Numbered from the stretch's first letter, positions 1-7,903 are shown. The stretch: DNA of 64,000 nt from Candidatus Bathyarchaeota archaeon (GCA_026414485.1 JAOAIX010000005.1:1-64000), one strand, 5' to 3'. Made by a program: numbers and translations. The notes: generated from the sequence alone by a model not told the origin.

Positions 1-224
1 GGTGAAGGTTGTATCCCCTTTGCTCTCTCGGAAAGGTAACTCATAATTCCCACCTGCTTAACAATACCCATAGATTTGTGCTATATATTTCATTATACGT
101 TTAGTACCGATAGCTCTAAACAGAACTTGCCGTATTTATTAATAGTTTGTGAGTTTATATCTGCTGTCAAGCTCTCAGCACATTCTCGATAGTTTAAGTT
201 TTGATTGAGGTCTTGTAAAGTGTA
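1..224. other. Left-edge noncoding stretch
   Basis: I see no convincing gene, RNA gene or terminator here. The stretch is AT-rich before the start of the immunity-like gene at 225 and may hold its promoter, but no TATA element stands out. The first bases could be the tail of a feature cut by the window edge. Confidence 0.4.
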
Positions 225-716
225 ATGAAAAAGTACCACAAACAAGACCAAAAACTGTTAGCAACATGGGCTGCAGACTGCGCCGACAGAGTGTTAACAC
301 TGTTTGAGAAGGCACACCCAAGCGACGACCGCCCAAAAAAAGCCATAGAAACCTGCCGAAGATGGGTTTACACCGACGAATTCACCATGGCTAACATACG
401 TAGCGCTTCTCTGAGAGCTCACGCCGCAGCCCGTGAAGCAAAAGCCAACCCAGCAGCCTGTTTTGCGGCACGTGCCGCAGGCCACGCAGTTGCAACGGCC
501 CATGTTCCCCAACACGCCTTCGGCGCAGCTTACTACGCCTTAAAAGCCACCGCAGCAGCTGACCCTCACCGCGCCGAAACCAACGTCTTTAAGGAACTAC
601 AGTGGCAATCACAGCATATTGCGCCACATCTAAAAACAGAAGTTTTAAGACGTCTCATAATCCAAAAAGGTAAAAACTGCATCACAATCAAAATTCAAAA
701 AGACGCTGACTTCTAA
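225..716 (+). CDS. Imm-5-like putative immunity protein
   Basis: This 163-residue protein is rich in alanine and histidine and matches, from memory, the putative immunity proteins carrying an Imm-5-like domain. The signature is an opening HDQ/KDQK-like segment with WAADCA, then DDRPKKAIE, then an Ala-rich part with AAGHAVATAHV. Family members are predicted to be cytoplasmic helical-repeat proteins and are often annotated from polymorphic-toxin studies, but many, like this one, have no toxin beside them. The start is the ATG at 225. Downstream is a 160-base gap and then an unrelated ArsR operon, so the gene appears monocistronic. A role in immunity is inference from the family name only. Confidence 0.7.
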   Translation: MKKYHKQDQKLLATWAADCADRVLTLFEKAHPSDDRPKKAIETCRRWVYTDEFTMANIRSASLRAHAAAREAKANPAACFAARAAGHAVATAHVPQHAFGAAYYALKATAAADPHRAETNVFKELQWQSQHIAPHLKTEVLRRLIIQKGKNCITIKIQKDADF

Positions 717-839
717 ATTTGCATGGCAAATCGACTTTGCCTCGCTATGGTGGTTTAGTGCGCCGATGAAACTTGCCGCTGCAGGTTTGGGTGGTTTCTG
801 AGTTTCTGTTTTAGGCCTTCATTTTGAGCCACAAACTTT

Positions 840-875
840 ATATGAAATATAATTCATATGAATACTTATTCATAT
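840..875. promoter_or_regulatory. Palindromic operator region for ArsR operon
   Basis: A perfect inverted repeat ATATGAATA-CT-TATTCATAT spans 856-875, and an overlapping one (ATATGAA, six bases, TTCATAT) spans 840-859. The array therefore carries alternating copies of the half-site ATATGAA. It ends 20 bases before the ArsR ATG at 896. ArsR/SmtB repressors bind imperfect 12-2-12 type inverted repeats of this style, so autoregulation is likely. The AT-rich sequence probably also contains the TATA element. Confidence 0.65.
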
Positions 876-895
876 AAAATGTGAGAGTAAAACAC

Positions 896-1216
896 ATGAA
901 AAAAGGTTTAACCCCCATCTGCCACCGCTTTTTCACTAACCTCTCAAACCCCACACGACTTGCCGCGCTAGAACAACTCATGAACAAACCCATGAGCGTC
1001 ACCGAACTAGCTAAAGCTCTAGGACAAGAGCAAAGCATGATCTCACATAACCTCAAACCGTTGATCGAATGCAACTTCATATTCGGCCAAAAACAAGGAA
1101 AACGCCACGTCTACTCAGTTAACCAAGAAACAGTAAACATGCTGTTTAAAACAGTAGAAAACCACGCAGCAAAATTCTGCCCCAGCGGCGGAAAATGCCT
1201 AAAAGGAGGAAACTAA
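896..1216 (+). CDS. ArsR-family transcriptional regulator
   Basis: A 106-residue winged-helix repressor. After an N-terminal helix (RFFTNLSNPTRLAALEQL), the typical ArsR recognition helix region is visible (SVTELAKALGQEQSMISHNL) and then the beta-wing (GQKQGKRHVYSV). The C-terminus carries a CPSGGKC motif that could bind a metal or sense thiol oxidation. I chose ATG 896 because an in-frame GTG at 881 lies closer to the operator and would only add MRVKH. The gene abuts the Fe-S protein gene at 1218, which suggests one operon. The ligand is unknown. Confidence 0.85.
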   Translation: MKKGLTPICHRFFTNLSNPTRLAALEQLMNKPMSVTELAKALGQEQSMISHNLKPLIECNFIFGQKQGKRHVYSVNQETVNMLFKTVENHAAKFCPSGGKCLKGGN

Positions 1217-1217
1217 A

Positions 1218-1874
1218 ATGGTCTTAAGAAAAATTGTAAACATCAACGAAGAACTCTGCAACGGCTGTGGCCGATGCATACCCAAATGCGCCGAAGGCGC
1301 CCTCCAAATCGTCAATGGCAAAGCAAAAATCGTCAAAGACACATACTGCGACGGCTTAGGCGCCTGTTTAGGCGAGTGCCCACAAGGCGCCATAACCATA
1401 ACTGAACGAGAAGCAGAGGCATTTGACGAAAAAGCCGTACATGAACACCTAAAAAACAGAACACAACACCCTAACGTCAGAACTTCACAAACCACAACTG
1501 AAACCAAAACACCTGCTAAACCTCAATGGCCAATTAAATTAAACCTCGTACCCTTAGAAGCCCCCTTCTACCAAAACGCTAACCTACTACTCATCGCTGA
1601 CTGCGCACCAGTTGCCCTAAAAAACTTACACGAAAAACTCCTACAGGGAAAACGAGTGCTAATAGGCTGCCCCAAATTTGATGACGCCCGAGCTTACGCC
1701 CAAAAACTTACAGAAATACTCAAACGAAACTCAGTAGCAAACATCACCGTTGTCCACATGGAAGTACCATGCTGCTCTGCCCTAAAATGGGTCGCAAACA
1801 AAGCAGTCCAAGACTCAGGAAAACAAATCCCAGTAACAGAACACATAATAACAATAGGAGGTGAAATCCAGTGA
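1218..1874 (+). CDS. 4Fe-4S dicluster protein, ArsR-operon type
   Basis: A 218-residue soluble iron-sulfur protein. Residues about 14-25 hold CNGCGRCIPKC, a 4Fe-4S binding motif followed by A-E-G-A-L. About residues 43-53 hold CDGLGACLGEC, where one of the usual four cysteines is replaced in spacing. The C-terminal half has conserved-looking cysteines in ADCAPVAL, GCPKFDD and VPCCSAL. Proteins of this type are known in anaerobic archaea and bacteria beside ArsR regulators and hybrid cluster protein, but no hybrid cluster protein is present here. It likely moves electrons or senses redox state. It overlaps the next gene by GTGA. Confidence 0.75.
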   Translation: MVLRKIVNINEELCNGCGRCIPKCAEGALQIVNGKAKIVKDTYCDGLGACLGECPQGAITITEREAEAFDEKAVHEHLKNRTQHPNVRTSQTTTETKTPAKPQWPIKLNLVPLEAPFYQNANLLLIADCAPVALKNLHEKLLQGKRVLIGCPKFDDARAYAQKLTEILKRNSVANITVVHMEVPCCSALKWVANKAVQDSGKQIPVTEHIITIGGEIQ

Positions 1875-2119
1875 CCTCCAAACCCACAGAAAAAAACCCA
1901 CAAACCTGCCCAGGACTACGTGACTTCCTTCAACCCAAACCAGCCTACATCAAATGCCACGTTTGCGGCGGAGACCTTGAAATCTGGAGCGACGAAGACC
2001 AAACTACCTGTCCTGAATGCGGCGCAGAGTGGAAACGACCAGACAAAACCGCAGCATGCCTAGAATACTGCGAGTTCGCAGATAAATGCAGAGGCTTAAT
2101 TGCATCAAAAAAATCCTAA
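1871..2119 (+). CDS. Small zinc-ribbon protein
   Basis: An 82-residue protein with two CxxC pairs spaced as a zinc ribbon (CHVCGG about residue 29, CPECGAEW about residue 47) and three further cysteines near the C-terminus (CLEYCEFADKC). It starts at a GTG overlapping the stop of the Fe-S gene by four bases, so it is translationally coupled. I do not recognise a specific function. The extra C-terminal cysteine cluster suggests metal or Fe-S binding as part of the same operon-encoded redox module. Confidence 0.7.
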   Translation: MTSKPTEKNPQTCPGLRDFLQPKPAYIKCHVCGGDLEIWSDEDQTTCPECGAEWKRPDKTAACLEYCEFADKCRGLIASKKS

Positions 2120-2513
2120 ACCCTCACTTTTTCAATACGACCTTTTTAAAGTAGACGCTCTCAACTGTACCGACTGCCTACTAGGCGGAAAGGGCGCCTC
2201 TCTGAAAGTGGACCCCAACCATGAACTTTTAGTTTTAAATCCTGGACTAATCAAGTTTTTCCAGAAGGCACGTGAAGATGCTAAACAACAAAACATTGAC
2301 GAGGAAACACTCAAACAACTTTTCCTCGGCTTGAAGGGCATCATCATCTTAGATACACTCGGCGAAGCAGAGAAAACCCGCATCGAAGTAGAAAAAATGA
2401 ACACAGGCCTACCCATTCTTGAAACAAAAACTGTAGGACTTGAAGGTTTAAAGCAGGTTCTCTTAGACGCCCTAGAGAAAAATAGACAGAAAGCCAGCTT
2501 TACGCCAGCTTAA
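2100..2513 (+). CDS. Conserved protein with DCLLGG motif, function unknown
   Basis: This 137-residue protein starts at TTG 2100, overlapping the zinc-ribbon gene by 20 bases. A near N-terminal NCTDCLLGGKG is followed by a DP..L..LNPGLIKFF segment and then alternating helices and strands ending with a long helix. The D-C-x-L-L-G...PG arrangement recalls DUF1638-type proteins found with methyltransferase corrinoid systems, but I am not certain of that match. As the last gene of the ArsR operon it probably acts with the Fe-S and zinc-ribbon proteins. Confidence 0.6.
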   Translation: MHQKNPKPSLFQYDLFKVDALNCTDCLLGGKGASLKVDPNHELLVLNPGLIKFFQKAREDAKQQNIDEETLKQLFLGLKGIIILDTLGEAEKTRIEVEKMNTGLPILETKTVGLEGLKQVLLDALEKNRQKASFTPA

Positions 2514-2523
2514 TCTTGTTATA

Positions 2524-3018
2524 TCAATCCATTTTTTCTATAATCTCTTCTATCTCTTTATAGTTTGGTTCAACTTTTGGATCTTCAGCTACCCAAATGT
2601 AGCGAATTATCCCCTGCTTATCAAGCACAAATATGCTACGCTTCGCCGCCGTGTAACCTTTAAGTCCAGCAAAATCCCGCAATTGTATATTGTAGGCTTT
2701 TATGGTTTCCCGATTATAATCACTCAAGATGGGAAAGGTAAGCCTATTCTTTTCCGCAAATTCCTTGTTCGAGAAAGGATCGTTAACGCTTATCCCTATA
2801 ACTTGCGCTTTCAAATTTATCAACCGCGCCATGGAATCGCGGAAGACACACATCTCTTTGGTGCAAACACTCGTAAACGCGCCTACAAAAAAGGCTAAAA
2901 CAACTTTTTGCCCCCGAAACTCTTTGAGACTGCGGATTTTCAATTCGACATCGGGTAAGGAAAAATCCGGCGCTTTATCTCCAATTTTTAAAGACCCCGT
3001 CACTTGAAGCTCCCTCAC
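2524..3018 (-). CDS. Peroxiredoxin, Bcp/AhpC-TSA type
   Basis: A 164-residue thiol peroxidase that reduces hydroperoxides. The thioredoxin fold opens with [11 protein letters not shown], and the peroxidatic site is [10 protein letters not shown]. Here the first Cys is the peroxidatic residue and the Cys five residues later is in the resolving position used by E. coli Bcp. The start is GTG 3018. The gene is convergent with the ArsR operon, with an 11-base gap. It fits with the peroxide, superoxide and thiol-reduction genes in the next 6 kb. Confidence 0.9.
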   Translation of the reverse strand: MRELQVTGSLKIGDKAPDFSLPDVELKIRSLKEFRGQKVVLAFFVGAFTSVCTKEMCVFRDSMARLINLKAQVIGISVNDPFSNKEFAEKNRLTFPILSDYNRETIKAYNIQLRDFAGLKGYTAAKRSIFVLDKQGIIRYIWVAEDPKVEPNYKEIEEIIEKMD

Positions 3019-3063
3019 ACCCTACTAAATTATACAATGCCAGACTTATAAAAATGGCAGTGA

Positions 3064-3708
3064 CTACTTAAAAGTGAAGGCAGACGGACAAATTTGGCTA
3101 AGTACGCAGCCCCCACAGTTTGGCTTTTTAGCATTGCAGACACGCCTACCATGAAAAATAAGCAAATCCGCTAAACGCATCCACTCCTCTTTTGGCACCA
3201 GCTTCATAAGGTCTTGTTCAATTTTCTCAGGATCATCAAACTTTGTTAAACCTAACCTCTGTGAAAGTCGACGAACATGAGTGTCCACAGCAACTCCAGC
3301 TACTATACCATAGGCGCCGTAGAGAACTATATTAGCAGTTTTTCTTGCCACACCAGGTAGCTCCACCAACTCTTCCATTGTGCGCGGAACTTTGCCTTGA
3401 TATTTTTCTACGAGAAGTTTGCAGCAGTTTTGGATGTTTTTGGCTTTATTACGGTAGAAGCCTGTAGACTTAATGTCTCGCTCCAGTTCAGATATATCAA
3501 CATTAGCGTAATCTTCAGCCTTAGTATATTTTTTAAAAAGCACTCGAGTTACACTATTGACTCTCTCATCAGTACACTGAGCAGACAAAATGGTAGCCAC
3601 AAGTAACTCCAGCGGATTAGAGAAATTAAGGGCAATTTTAGCATCCGGATGCTCTTTTTTGAGCAGTTGAATAATTTTTTCTACACGGTCTTTATTTTGC
3701 AGCCCCAT
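3064..3708 (-). CDS. nth: Endonuclease III
   Basis: A 214-residue bifunctional DNA glycosylase/AP lyase for oxidised pyrimidines. Visible are the helix-hairpin-helix LPGVARKTANIVL with the catalytic Lys, the catalytic Asp region VAVDTHVRRLSQRLG, and a C-terminal 4Fe-4S loop with spacing C-x6-C-x2-C-x5-C (from CNAKKPNC to CPSAF). I place the start at ATG 3708; a TTG at 3723 is possible. Length and motifs are typical and complete. It lies next to the peroxiredoxin gene, consistent with oxidative-damage defence. Confidence 0.93.
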   Translation of the reverse strand: MGLQNKDRVEKIIQLLKKEHPDAKIALNFSNPLELLVATILSAQCTDERVNSVTRVLFKKYTKAEDYANVDISELERDIKSTGFYRNKAKNIQNCCKLLVEKYQGKVPRTMEELVELPGVARKTANIVLYGAYGIVAGVAVDTHVRRLSQRLGLTKFDDPEKIEQDLMKLVPKEEWMRLADLLIFHGRRVCNAKKPNCGGCVLSQICPSAFTFK

Positions 3709-3890
3709 TTGTAACTCAACCAAAGTCTGCTCATCTCAAACTTAATCTACTAAGTCAAAAAGAACGCCAGCACTATTTTAACTACGCGATCTACCTAATT
3801 GTTTCAGCATTTTCTGCTGCTTACGTCAGTTCTTCCAAAAAATTTTTACCAACAAACAGACTTTAGCGTTATGTACGAGGTGAATTTTAT

Positions 3891-4040
3891 ATGAGTTTAA
3901 AATTAAAAGTTGACGGCAAAGATATCCCCATGAACGAGTTCGTGGAAAAAATTTTAACGGGAACAGTAGTTGGCGCTGTCACATCTTTGAAAGGCATCAA
4001 AGCAGAATGGAAAACAATAGAAATTGCCATTTCAAAATAA
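3891..4040 (+). CDS. Conserved 49-residue archaeal protein
   Basis: A very short gene with its own ribosome binding site (GAGGTGA about seven bases before ATG 3891). The product begins MSLKLKVDGKDIPMNEFVEK, continues with a hydrophobic ILTGTVVGAVTSLKGI helix and ends in a basic-acidic strand WKTIEIAIS. I recall a family of tiny archaeal proteins of the same plan (KLKVNGKEIPLNEFVEKI...), whose function is not known. It sits alone between endonuclease III and the ferredoxin:thioredoxin reductase, convergent with the latter. Confidence 0.75.
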   Translation: MSLKLKVDGKDIPMNEFVEKILTGTVVGAVTSLKGIKAEWKTIEIAISK

Positions 4041-4052
4041 ACCAATTTCAGC

Positions 4053-4604
4053 TCAGCCGAAGAAGTCCACTTTTGTCTTTATCTCAGCAAACAATTCTCT
4101 TTTTGCCTTGCAGACAGGACAAATGTATGGAGGATCCTCCCTGAAAACTACGTAACCGCATTGTTTACAGTACCACAATTTTTTCTTTCCAACTGTAATT
4201 TGAACCAACTCCTCCCTTTCTGGCGCCGTAGCAGCTTTTGCTTCTACTTCTGTACTTACAGATTGATATGACCGCATTTGCTTTTCTGCAGGCCGACGTT
4301 CCGGAACAGGGGCCAGTTCAGTTTTGTGTTCATAGACATCTTTCCTAACGTAGAGTCCACAGTAACATGCCCCAAACTGGGCAACGTCTGGGTCGCGGTA
4401 ATCGCAGGGGCATATAATATCTCTATCGTAGTCAAGGTTCCCAGATGCCAACCTACAGGGACATGAGGGGTAACCATAACGTTCTTCATTCCGCTTTAAA
4501 CCCTCCAGTAATCCCTGTAAAAAGTTTGGATCAGGGTTAAGGTAGTACCCAAAAGTTTTTGCGTCAGCTTCAGCTCTACGTTTTACCTCTTCGATGGTGG
4601 TCAA
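4053..4604 (-). CDS. Ferredoxin:thioredoxin reductase catalytic subunit with rubredoxin-like tail
   Basis: A 183-residue fusion. Residues 1-95 are the FTR catalytic beta fold, with CPCRLASG, CPCDYRD and CYCGLYV giving the active-site disulfide and 4Fe-4S ligands. After an Ala/Glu-rich linker, residues about 135-175 form a rubredoxin/rubrerythrin-type Fe or Zn knuckle pair (WYCKQCGYV and CPVCKAKR). FTR passes electrons from ferredoxin to disulfides. The added rubredoxin-like domain may shuttle electrons within the same chain. It starts at TTG 4604, which overlaps the glutaredoxin stop (TTGA), so the two are translationally coupled. Confidence 0.9.
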   Translation of the reverse strand: MTTIEEVKRRAEADAKTFGYYLNPDPNFLQGLLEGLKRNEERYGYPSCPCRLASGNLDYDRDIICPCDYRDPDVAQFGACYCGLYVRKDVYEHKTELAPVPERRPAEKQMRSYQSVSTEVEAKAATAPEREELVQITVGKKKLWYCKQCGYVVFREDPPYICPVCKAKRELFAEIKTKVDFFG

Positions 4605-4885
4605 AGCTCCAATGCCTCCTTAAGTAGATCCTTACGGAAGCCTGTGATAACTTTTTGGTCATCTATAATAGTGGTGGGGTAGCCGAGAGGTGCACCTTTA
4701 TCTTGAATGTGCTTGCGAATTTGATTTTTTTCTTCTTCTGAGCAGAGATCAACATCGACATATTCGTATTCTACGTTGTTGTCTTTGAGGTACTGCTTGG
4801 TCATTTTACACCACACACATGTACTGAGAGCGTAGACGAGAACCTTGTGTTTGTTGTTTGTGCCTGCAACTTTAGAAATGTTCAT
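4601..4885 (-). CDS. Glutaredoxin-like protein
   Basis: A 94-residue thioredoxin-fold redox protein with active site CVWC after the first strand (KVLVYALSTCVWC), a cis-Pro region GYPTTIIDD and a final helix. I chose ATG 4885 (MNISKVAG) over the upstream in-frame ATG 4963, because the upstream stretch is Lys/Asn-rich and unlike the family. It is coupled to FTR at 4601-4604, so the likely flow is ferredoxin to FTR to this glutaredoxin and on to target disulfides. Confidence 0.88.
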   Translation of the reverse strand: MNISKVAGTNNKHKVLVYALSTCVWCKMTKQYLKDNNVEYEYVDVDLCSEEEKNQIRKHIQDKGAPLGYPTTIIDDQKVITGFRKDLLKEALEL

Positions 4886-5130
4886 AATTATTCCTGTGTA
4901 CCTGTTGTTTTTGGCGTAATATAACTTTTTAGTTGTTTTGTTTTTGCAAGTAATTTTGCACACTATTAGAAACTTGACTGTTCAGCATCTGAAAATAATG
5001 ATGAAAAAGATTGCCCGCTCAACAGATTGCCAAAACGTAGACATCCACTCTTACAACATCAGTTACACTATATCAGGCATGGAAACCTCGCTTTTCTTGT
5101 CTCAGACCTCTCTGCTCCCTGTATTCTCAC

Positions 5131-6504
5131 TCACGTATGTTTTAAGTTGCTAAAGGCTTGCTGCACTACCTCTGTCAAGGCAGGATGAATATGCATAGCC
5201 CTAATTATAGGGAAGTAACTTTTGTTTTCTGTGTTCATAGCGTTCACAATTTCTTGGATAAGCACCGACGCCTCAGGTCCTACAATATGACCCCCCAAGA
5301 TTTTACCTGTATCCTCTTCAACGATAACCTTTACAAATCCAGCAGGCTCACCCATGGCAGCCCCCATAGCTGTATCTTTATACAGGGCACTGCCAACTAA
5401 AATTTTGTATCCCCGCTGCTTTGCCTCTTCTTCTTTCAGTCCGACAGACGCCACCTGTGGGTAAGTGAAAACGGCATGAGGCACTGCCGAATAGTCCACT
5501 TCAACCTTATGATCATGAAGGGCGTTGTGCAGCGCTACACTCGCCTCGTAGTTGGCAACATGCTTGAACATGTATTTGCCTATGGCATCACCGAAAGCAA
5601 AAATATTTTTCTTGTCTGTTTCGAGGAACTCGTTGACTTTAATATAGCCACGGTCGTCAAGTTTTACGCCGGTCTTCTGCGGCTTGAGCAAATCAGAGTT
5701 CGGCACCCTGCCAGCTGCAATCATCAATTCCTCTGCGGTGAACTCTCTTACACTGCCATCCTGACGACTTTTTGCAACAACAACCTTCAAGCTACCCTGC
5801 TGTTTCACTTCTACAGCTTCGTAGCCCGTGAATACATCCATACGTTTTTGCAGTTCCAGTTTAAGCAAATCGGAAATTTCAGGTTCCTCCTCAGGCAAAA
5901 TTCTCGATGCACGCTGAATAATGGTAACTTTGGTGCCCATTGCTGAAAAGAAGTGACCATACTCAACTCCTATGTAGCCCCCTCCCAAAATAATGAGACT
6001 TTTTGGCGGTGCTTCCAACTCCAGTACAGTATCACTAGTGAGGTAACCTACCTTGTCTAAACCCTTGATGTTTGGGATGCCTACACGGGCACCAGAGGCT
6101 ATAAAAATCAAGGGAGCAGTTATTTTTTCTCCGTTAACCTTTAGCGTATAGGCATCCGTGAACTCACCAGTACCTTTTAACCACTTAAGGTTAGCAGTAT
6201 GTTCTACAGCGTGAGCTTGCATTTCAACGTCACCCTTAACTAAGGCGCGCATCCGACTCATGACGCCCTTAAAATCTACCGACTCAACCGTGGCCTTAAC
6301 ATCGATTTTTCCTACTTCCCTAATCAAAGCGATAACATCTGCCGGATAAATGAGCATCTTAGAGGGTACACAACCCCTGTTTATGCAGGTGCCCCCCATA
6401 GGGCCATTCTCTACAACAGCAACCTTAAACCCATTGTCAACAGCAGCAGAGGCAACCAACATACCTGAACCTGCACCGATAACCAACACATCAAACCTTT
6501 CCAT
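5131..6504 (-). CDS. FAD-dependent pyridine nucleotide-disulfide oxidoreductase
   Basis: A 457-residue class I flavin disulfide reductase of the dihydrolipoamide dehydrogenase, mercuric reductase and mycothione reductase family. Visible are the FAD-binding GxGxxG (VIGAGSGMLVASAA), the redox-active disulfide GGTCINRGCVPSK, the NAD(P) site IILGGGYIGVEYGHFF, the second FAD motif IFAFGDAIGKY and the C-terminal dimer-interface HIHPALTEVVQQA with the catalytic His-Glu pair. No lipoyl enzyme complex genes are nearby. Together with the adjacent glutaredoxin/FTR pair this suggests a thiol-disulfide role rather than 2-oxoacid oxidation, which is inference. ATG 6504 follows a purine-rich AAGGGGG. Confidence 0.85.
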   Translation of the reverse strand: MERFDVLVIGAGSGMLVASAAVDNGFKVAVVENGPMGGTCINRGCVPSKMLIYPADVIALIREVGKIDVKATVESVDFKGVMSRMRALVKGDVEMQAHAVEHTANLKWLKGTGEFTDAYTLKVNGEKITAPLIFIASGARVGIPNIKGLDKVGYLTSDTVLELEAPPKSLIILGGGYIGVEYGHFFSAMGTKVTIIQRASRILPEEEPEISDLLKLELQKRMDVFTGYEAVEVKQQGSLKVVVAKSRQDGSVREFTAEELMIAAGRVPNSDLLKPQKTGVKLDDRGYIKVNEFLETDKKNIFAFGDAIGKYMFKHVANYEASVALHNALHDHKVEVDYSAVPHAVFTYPQVASVGLKEEEAKQRGYKILVGSALYKDTAMGAAMGEPAGFVKVIVEEDTGKILGGHIVGPEASVLIQEIVNAMNTENKSYFPIIRAMHIHPALTEVVQQAFSNLKHT

Positions 6505-6601
6505 ATACAACCCCCTTCAAACTATCAAAAACACCTGAATCCAAATAAACCTTTCAAACATGAAAAATCTTTTATCTGATTAACACCATATACAATAATT
6601 G

Positions 6602-6703
6602 GTGATTGATACGTCAGCTAAAAAGAAGGCTGAGTCACAAAAGAAAAAAGAGCAGTATTACTCTGCAAAAGAGAAAAAAGCAAAAGAAGTCAAAAAGAAA
6701 TAG
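6602..6703 (+). CDS. Possible 33-residue lysine-rich peptide
   Basis: An open frame from GTG 6602 to TAG 6701-6703 would encode a highly charged peptide, with repeated KKK/KEK runs and one YYS. It lies between two genes on the opposite strand. There is no obvious Shine-Dalgarno site, and the low-complexity composition could be chance. I list it only because it fills the gap between the disulfide reductase and the primase-like gene. Confidence 0.2.
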   Translation: MIDTSAKKKAESQKKKEQYYSAKEKKAKEVKKK

Positions 6704-6708
6704 CCCCT

Positions 6709-7476
6709 TCAACGCCGCAAAAAAGCTGGCAGACAGCGTACGTCACTAACAGGGTTAAACTGCTCAATTTCCGTTTTCTTTAAAGGAACAACTATCCTAG
6801 AGACAAGACCATTTAAACTGTAAGGCAAACGAATAAACCGCATTTCACCCGTAGTTACCCACTCGTCAATTTCAAAACCCGCAGCCTTGACATCCCTAGC
6901 AATTTTTCGTCTCTCCCTTATACCTAATTTCCAAGAGGCTTCATCAAAAACGTGAATATGAAAACCTCTACCAGAATAAACCAACTTCAACTGGCTGAAA
7001 CATCCCTCCAAAAACTCATAAAGCCCAAGAGCCTGTTTTTTGACTATCTCAAGTTCCAACTCACAGAAACTCAAACCTTGCCCCCGCTTCATTTTATCAA
7101 CTAAGGTCCCATGGATGGGACACGTGACATTCTCTGGATCTAAATCAAAAGCTAACTCTTGCCCTGTTTTACGGCTCCTCCCATCGTAGACGTTACGGTC
7201 GTAATAGACAGCTTCAGGCAGAAACTCCAAAACCTCATCACACACATCGCCTAAACTGCTGTATTCATCAATGACTATTGTTGTATCAGCATCTTCTTTA
7301 TACTGCGGCGGATAAACTTTAGTATGCCTCCCTATTATAACCGCAAATTTCGGTCTCCCAAACTGAGCAGGAAACCAAGCGGCAACCTTTGATAAGTCAA
7401 ATTCCTCGCCATAGAAACGTCTACGCTCCTCCAACGTTGCAGGTCTCATGCCCTCAGGCAAATAGAACCCAGACAT
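6709..7476 (-). CDS. DNA primase small subunit-like protein (PriS family), short form
   Basis: A 255-residue protein of the archaeal/eukaryotic primase small-subunit family. The N-terminus has the PriS-like ATLEERRRFYGEEFDL. The metal-binding D-x-D is in ELAFDLDPEN, followed by CPIHG and a later Cys that recall the PriS zinc site. Then come the nucleotide-binding YSGRGFHIHV and RFIRLPYSLNG. Full archaeal PriS proteins are usually about 330-400 residues, so this one is short. It could be the replicative PriS of this lineage or a paralog used in repair. No PriL is next to it. It is divergent from Zn-ferredoxin. Confidence 0.75.
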   Translation of the reverse strand: MSGFYLPEGMRPATLEERRRFYGEEFDLSKVAAWFPAQFGRPKFAVIIGRHTKVYPPQYKEDADTTIVIDEYSSLGDVCDEVLEFLPEAVYYDRNVYDGRSRKTGQELAFDLDPENVTCPIHGTLVDKMKRGQGLSFCELELEIVKKQALGLYEFLEGCFSQLKLVYSGRGFHIHVFDEASWKLGIRERRKIARDVKAAGFEIDEWVTTGEMRFIRLPYSLNGLVSRIVVPLKKTEIEQFNPVSDVRCLPAFLRR

Positions 7477-7573
7477 GCATTATCCCAACTTTAGAATTAC
7501 AGTGGTTTAACAAAAAACACTTTGGGTAAAACCAACGCAGAAAAACTAATATCCCCGCTTTCCCGATTAAAAC

Positions 7574-7903
7574 ATGGTGAATTTTTTGCCTATAGACCCT
7601 AATTTTCAAGCCAACCGCAAAGTTGTTGGAGACCACAAAGGCCACAAAGTTTGGGGGCCAGTCAACCCGCCAAGCAAACTGGGAATCCACGGCGAGAACG
7701 TTGCCGTTGACTGGGACGTCTGCACAGGCGACGGCATATGCATAGACGTCTGCCCAGTATCACTGTACGAATGGGCAGAAACTCCTGGCAACCCCCTCTC
7801 AGAGAGAAAATCTGATCCCGTGCGCCAAAGCGACTGCATCCAATGTTTGGCTTGCGAAACCCAGTGCCCCACTGCCGCCATAAAGATAACGCCGCCACCA
7901 TGA
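7574..7903 (+). CDS. zfx: Zinc-containing ferredoxin
   Basis: A 109-residue ferredoxin very like the zinc-containing ferredoxins of Sulfolobus. The N-terminal extension carries the Zn-ligand histidines (H21, H24 in GDHKGHKVWGP and H39 in LGIHGE), and the Asp ligand candidate is in KSDPVRQ. Cluster I has C-x2-D-x2-C-x3-CP (CTGDGICIDVCP), where Asp replaces a Cys as in proteins holding a 3Fe-4S centre. Cluster II is a full CxxCxxCxxxCP (CIQCLACETQCP). It is likely the main electron carrier for 2-oxoacid oxidoreductases and FTR. The start is ATG 7574. Confidence 0.92.
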   Translation: MVNFLPIDPNFQANRKVVGDHKGHKVWGPVNPPSKLGIHGENVAVDWDVCTGDGICIDVCPVSLYEWAETPGNPLSERKSDPVRQSDCIQCLACETQCPTAAIKITPPP

